A DNA stretch of 7,215 nucleotides from Pseudonocardiales bacterium (GTDB lineage: Bacteria > Actinomycetota > Actinomycetes > Mycobacteriales > Jatrophihabitantaceae). Made by a program: the position numbers and the translations under genes. This document shows, piece after piece, positions 5,732 to 7,215 of this stretch. The stretch is from the NCBI GenBank assembly GCA_030840415.1, contig JAVEEO010000313.1:1-7215 (forward strand), given 5' to 3'. The notes beneath the pieces were generated by a model. It worked only from the letters and a program-made list of their open reading frames with translations. It was not told the origin of the DNA and searched no databases. How positions within the stretch are numbered: position 1 is the first letter of the stretch; the number at the start of each line of letters is the position of its first letter.

Positions 5732-6393
5732 TGACGCGTCGAGGCTTCGGGCAGTACTGCGGACTCGCCCGCGCACTCGAACTCATCGGCGAGCGCTGGA
5801 CGTTGCTGGTCATTCGTGAGCTACTGGTCCGACCGGCCCGTTACACCGACCTGGTCGAGGACCTGCCCGGCATTCCCACGAACCTGCTCTCCACCCGGCT
5901 CAAGGAGCTCGAGGAGGCCGGCATCGTGGAGCGGCGGGTCGCACGCGCCCCGCAGCGTGGCGTCGTCTATGCCCTCACGCCAGCCGGCGAGGGTTTGGAG
6001 CCGACGGTGTTGACCCTCGCGCGGTGGGGCCACACGCAGCTCGGCGCGCAGCAGCCGGGCGAGTTCGTGCCACCGTCCTCGCTGGCCCTGGCCCTGCGAG
6101 CCAGATTCCGACCCGACGCCGTGCCGGGATTGGCGGCTTCCTGGGAGATCCGCAGCGCCGGCGTGGTGTTGCACGCGGCGGTCTCCGACGGGCAGATCGT
6201 GACCGGCATGGGGCCGGCGCCGAGCAAGCCCGACCTGGTCATCACGATTCCAGCCGACGAGGTGCCCACCTTCCGGGCGATTCTCCAGGCCGCCGCCGAC
6301 GGCGAGGTGGAGATCACCGGACAGGTCGAGCTGCTGGAGGCCTTCCTCAGCGCGTTCACGCCTGCCGCTCCGGTTCCGACGGCGCCCCGCTGA
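5731..6393 (+). CDS. HxlR-family winged-helix regulator with C-terminal SCP2-like domain
   Basis: This 220-residue cytoplasmic transcription factor has an HxlR (MarR-like) DNA-binding domain at about 8-105: the conserved Cys10 in QYCGLARALELIGERWTLL, the YTDLVEDLPGI turn (38-48), the recognition helix around TNLLSTRLKELEEAGI (50-65) and a wing ending GVVYALTPAGEGL. Residues about 115-212 read as an SCP2-type sterol/lipid-carrier fold, with KPDLVITIPADE and GEVEITGQVELLEAFLSAF. This two-domain layout is common in actinobacteria, and the tail presumably binds a hydrophobic or acyl ligand. The gene is divergent from the three-gene operon, so it probably controls the operon and itself. Leucine codons differ strongly from its neighbours: about 11 CTC, 11 CTG and 5 TTG by hand count, against nearly all CTG in the LysR gene, which hints at separate origin. 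Cys10 could act as a redox switch as in YodB/CatR-like members, but that is untested here. Confidence 0.92.
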   Translation: MTRRGFGQYCGLARALELIGERWTLLVIRELLVRPARYTDLVEDLPGIPTNLLSTRLKELEEAGIVERRVARAPQRGVVYALTPAGEGLEPTVLTLARWGHTQLGAQQPGEFVPPSSLALALRARFRPDAVPGLAASWEIRSAGVVLHAAVSDGQIVTGMGPAPSKPDLVITIPADEVPTFRAILQAAADGEVEITGQVELLEAFLSAFTPAAPVPTAPR

Positions 6394-6406
6394 ACAACCG
6401 GCGCCG
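6380..6406 (+). other. Stem-loop across the end of the HxlR-type gene
   Basis: CGGCGCC (6380-6386) and GGCGCCG (6400-6406) are perfect 7-bp inverted arms around a 13-nt loop that contains the TGA stop codon. No T-run follows. It may reduce read-through into the LysR gene or stabilise the 3' end, but such GC-only arms are also common by chance in this DNA. Confidence 0.3.
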
Positions 6407-6417
6407 AGTGGCAAGCA

Positions 6418-6430
6418 TAAGCTCTGCTGA
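6418..6430 (+). promoter_or_regulatory. -10 element and leaderless start of the LysR gene
   Basis: TAAGCT (6418-6423) matches TANNNT and ends six bases before the ATG at 6430, exactly as in the HxlR-type gene. Its TAA is also an in-frame stop, so the ATG is the first usable start. No ribosome binding site is present. It suggests the LysR gene has its own promoter despite lying only 36 nt after the previous gene. No clear -35 box is visible. Confidence 0.5.
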
Positions 6431-7215
6431 TGCTCGCCCCGCACCAGCTGCGCACCCTGCGCACCGTGCTCGCCACCGGCTCGTACGCCGCCGCGGCCGC
6501 CGAGCTGCGCTACACCCCGTCCGCGGTCTCCCAGCAGATGTCGGCGCTGGAGCGGGCCACCGGGCTGCTGCTGTTCGAGCGCAGCGCGCACAGCATCCGG
6601 CCGACCCCGCACGCCCATTTGCTGGCCGAGCGGGCGGCTGAGGTGCTGGCCCTGCTGGACGGCCTGGACCGGGAGGTGGCCGCCATCGCCCGCGGTGAGA
6701 CCGGCCAGCTGCGGATCGGCAGCTTTCCGACCGCCTCGGCCCGGCTGCTGCCGGCTGCCCTGGCCGCGCTGCGGCTGGACCGGCCGGGCGTCGAGGTCGA
6801 GGTGGACGAGGGAGAGCTGGCCGACCTGCTGCCCCGACTGCTGTCCGGTGAGCTGGACCTGGCACTGGCCTATCGCTACGACACCGTGCCGGCTGGCTGG
6901 CCGGCCCGGCTGGTCGAGACGGTGCTGCTGCGCGAGCCGTTGTCACTGCTGCTACCGGCCGGCCACCGGCTGGCCGGCACCGGGCCGCTGCGGCTGGCGG
7001 CACTGGCCGACGAGCGCTGGGTGGCACCGCTGGCCGACTCCCCCGGCGCGCTGAACCTGGACCGGCTGGCCGCCCGGGCCGGCTTCGTACCTCGGATCAG
7101 CTTTCGCAGCAACGACTACTCGGTGGTCCGCGGCCTGGTCGCGGCCGGTCTAGGCGTGGCCCTGGTGCCGGGACTGGGAATCAGCGAGACCGCCGGGGTG
7201 CTGCCCACCCCGCTG
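6430..7215 (+). CDS. LysR-family transcriptional regulator (3' end cut by the window)
   Basis: The reading frame from the ATG at 6430 is open to the window edge, giving 262 codons of what is normally a protein of about 300 residues; the missing part is the end of the effector domain. The LysR helix-turn-helix occupies about residues 3-60: HQLRTLRTVLATGSYAAAA, then TPSAVSQQMSALERATG and LLFERSAHSIRPTPHA, with a linker helix up to about 90. The effector-binding domain starts at GQLRIGSFPTASARLLP (92-108) and includes the family segments LLSGELDLALAY (137-148), LLLPAGHRLA (173-182) and GLVAAGLGVALVPGL (235-249). Nearly all leucines are CTG. The start choice is set by an in-frame TAA 12 nt upstream. 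Nothing in the window shows its target or ligand; LysR regulators usually control a divergent or adjacent gene, which may lie beyond the right edge. Confidence 0.93.
   Translation, partial: MLAPHQLRTLRTVLATGSYAAAAAELRYTPSAVSQQMSALERATGLLLFERSAHSIRPTPHAHLLAERAAEVLALLDGLDREVAAIARGETGQLRIGSFPTASARLLPAALAALRLDRPGVEVEVDEGELADLLPRLLSGELDLALAYRYDTVPAGWPARLVETVLLREPLSLLLPAGHRLAGTGPLRLAALADERWVAPLADSPGALNLDRLAARAGFVPRISFRSNDYSVVRGLVAAGLGVALVPGLGISETAGVLPTPL

Overview
The window is GC-rich actinobacterial chromosome, clearly an actinomycete although I cannot place the genus. Third codon positions are almost all G or C, starts are often GTG, and antisense shadow frames are long. The dapC-type aminotransferase is of the Mycobacterium Rv1178 kind, and promoter hexamers of the TANNNT type end six bases before start codons, as in leaderless actinobacterial transcripts. 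I see no rRNA, tRNA, CRISPR array or complete mobile element.

Layout. Positions 1-229 hold no convincing gene. This stretch is visibly poorer in GC (about 57% by hand count) and carries an AT-rich inverted repeat just beyond the end of dapC that may be a terminator. Positions 230-5542 are a tight minus-strand operon of three genes. In transcription order they are: a 454-residue protein I do not recognise, with a possible vicinal-oxygen-chelate (VOC) type motif; a large FAD plus double iron-sulfur 2-hydroxyacid dehydrogenase of the YdiJ/GlcD-GlpC fusion type; and a DapC-like PLP aminotransferase. The junctions are a 4-nt gap and a 4-nt ATGA overlap. Positions 5543-5730 are a divergent control region unusually dense in palindromes. 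Positions 5731-6393 (plus strand) encode an HxlR-type regulator with a C-terminal SCP2-like ligand domain. From 6430 the window ends inside a LysR-type regulator.

How the genes may work together. The HxlR-type protein is divergent from the operon and is the obvious candidate to control it and itself. The operon pairs an amino-acid aminotransferase with an FAD/Fe-S oxidoreductase whose best-known relatives oxidise D-2-hydroxyglutarate or D-lactate into the respiratory chain. If the first protein were a 2-oxoadipate dioxygenase/decarboxylase analogue, the three would form a route from 2-aminoadipate to 2-oxoglutarate. That is a hypothesis; the aminotransferase by itself looks like lysine-biosynthetic DapC.

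The most interesting signals are the unrecognised first gene and its operon partners, the palindrome cluster in the divergent promoter region, the shared leaderless-start layout of three genes, and the different codon use of the HxlR-type gene.
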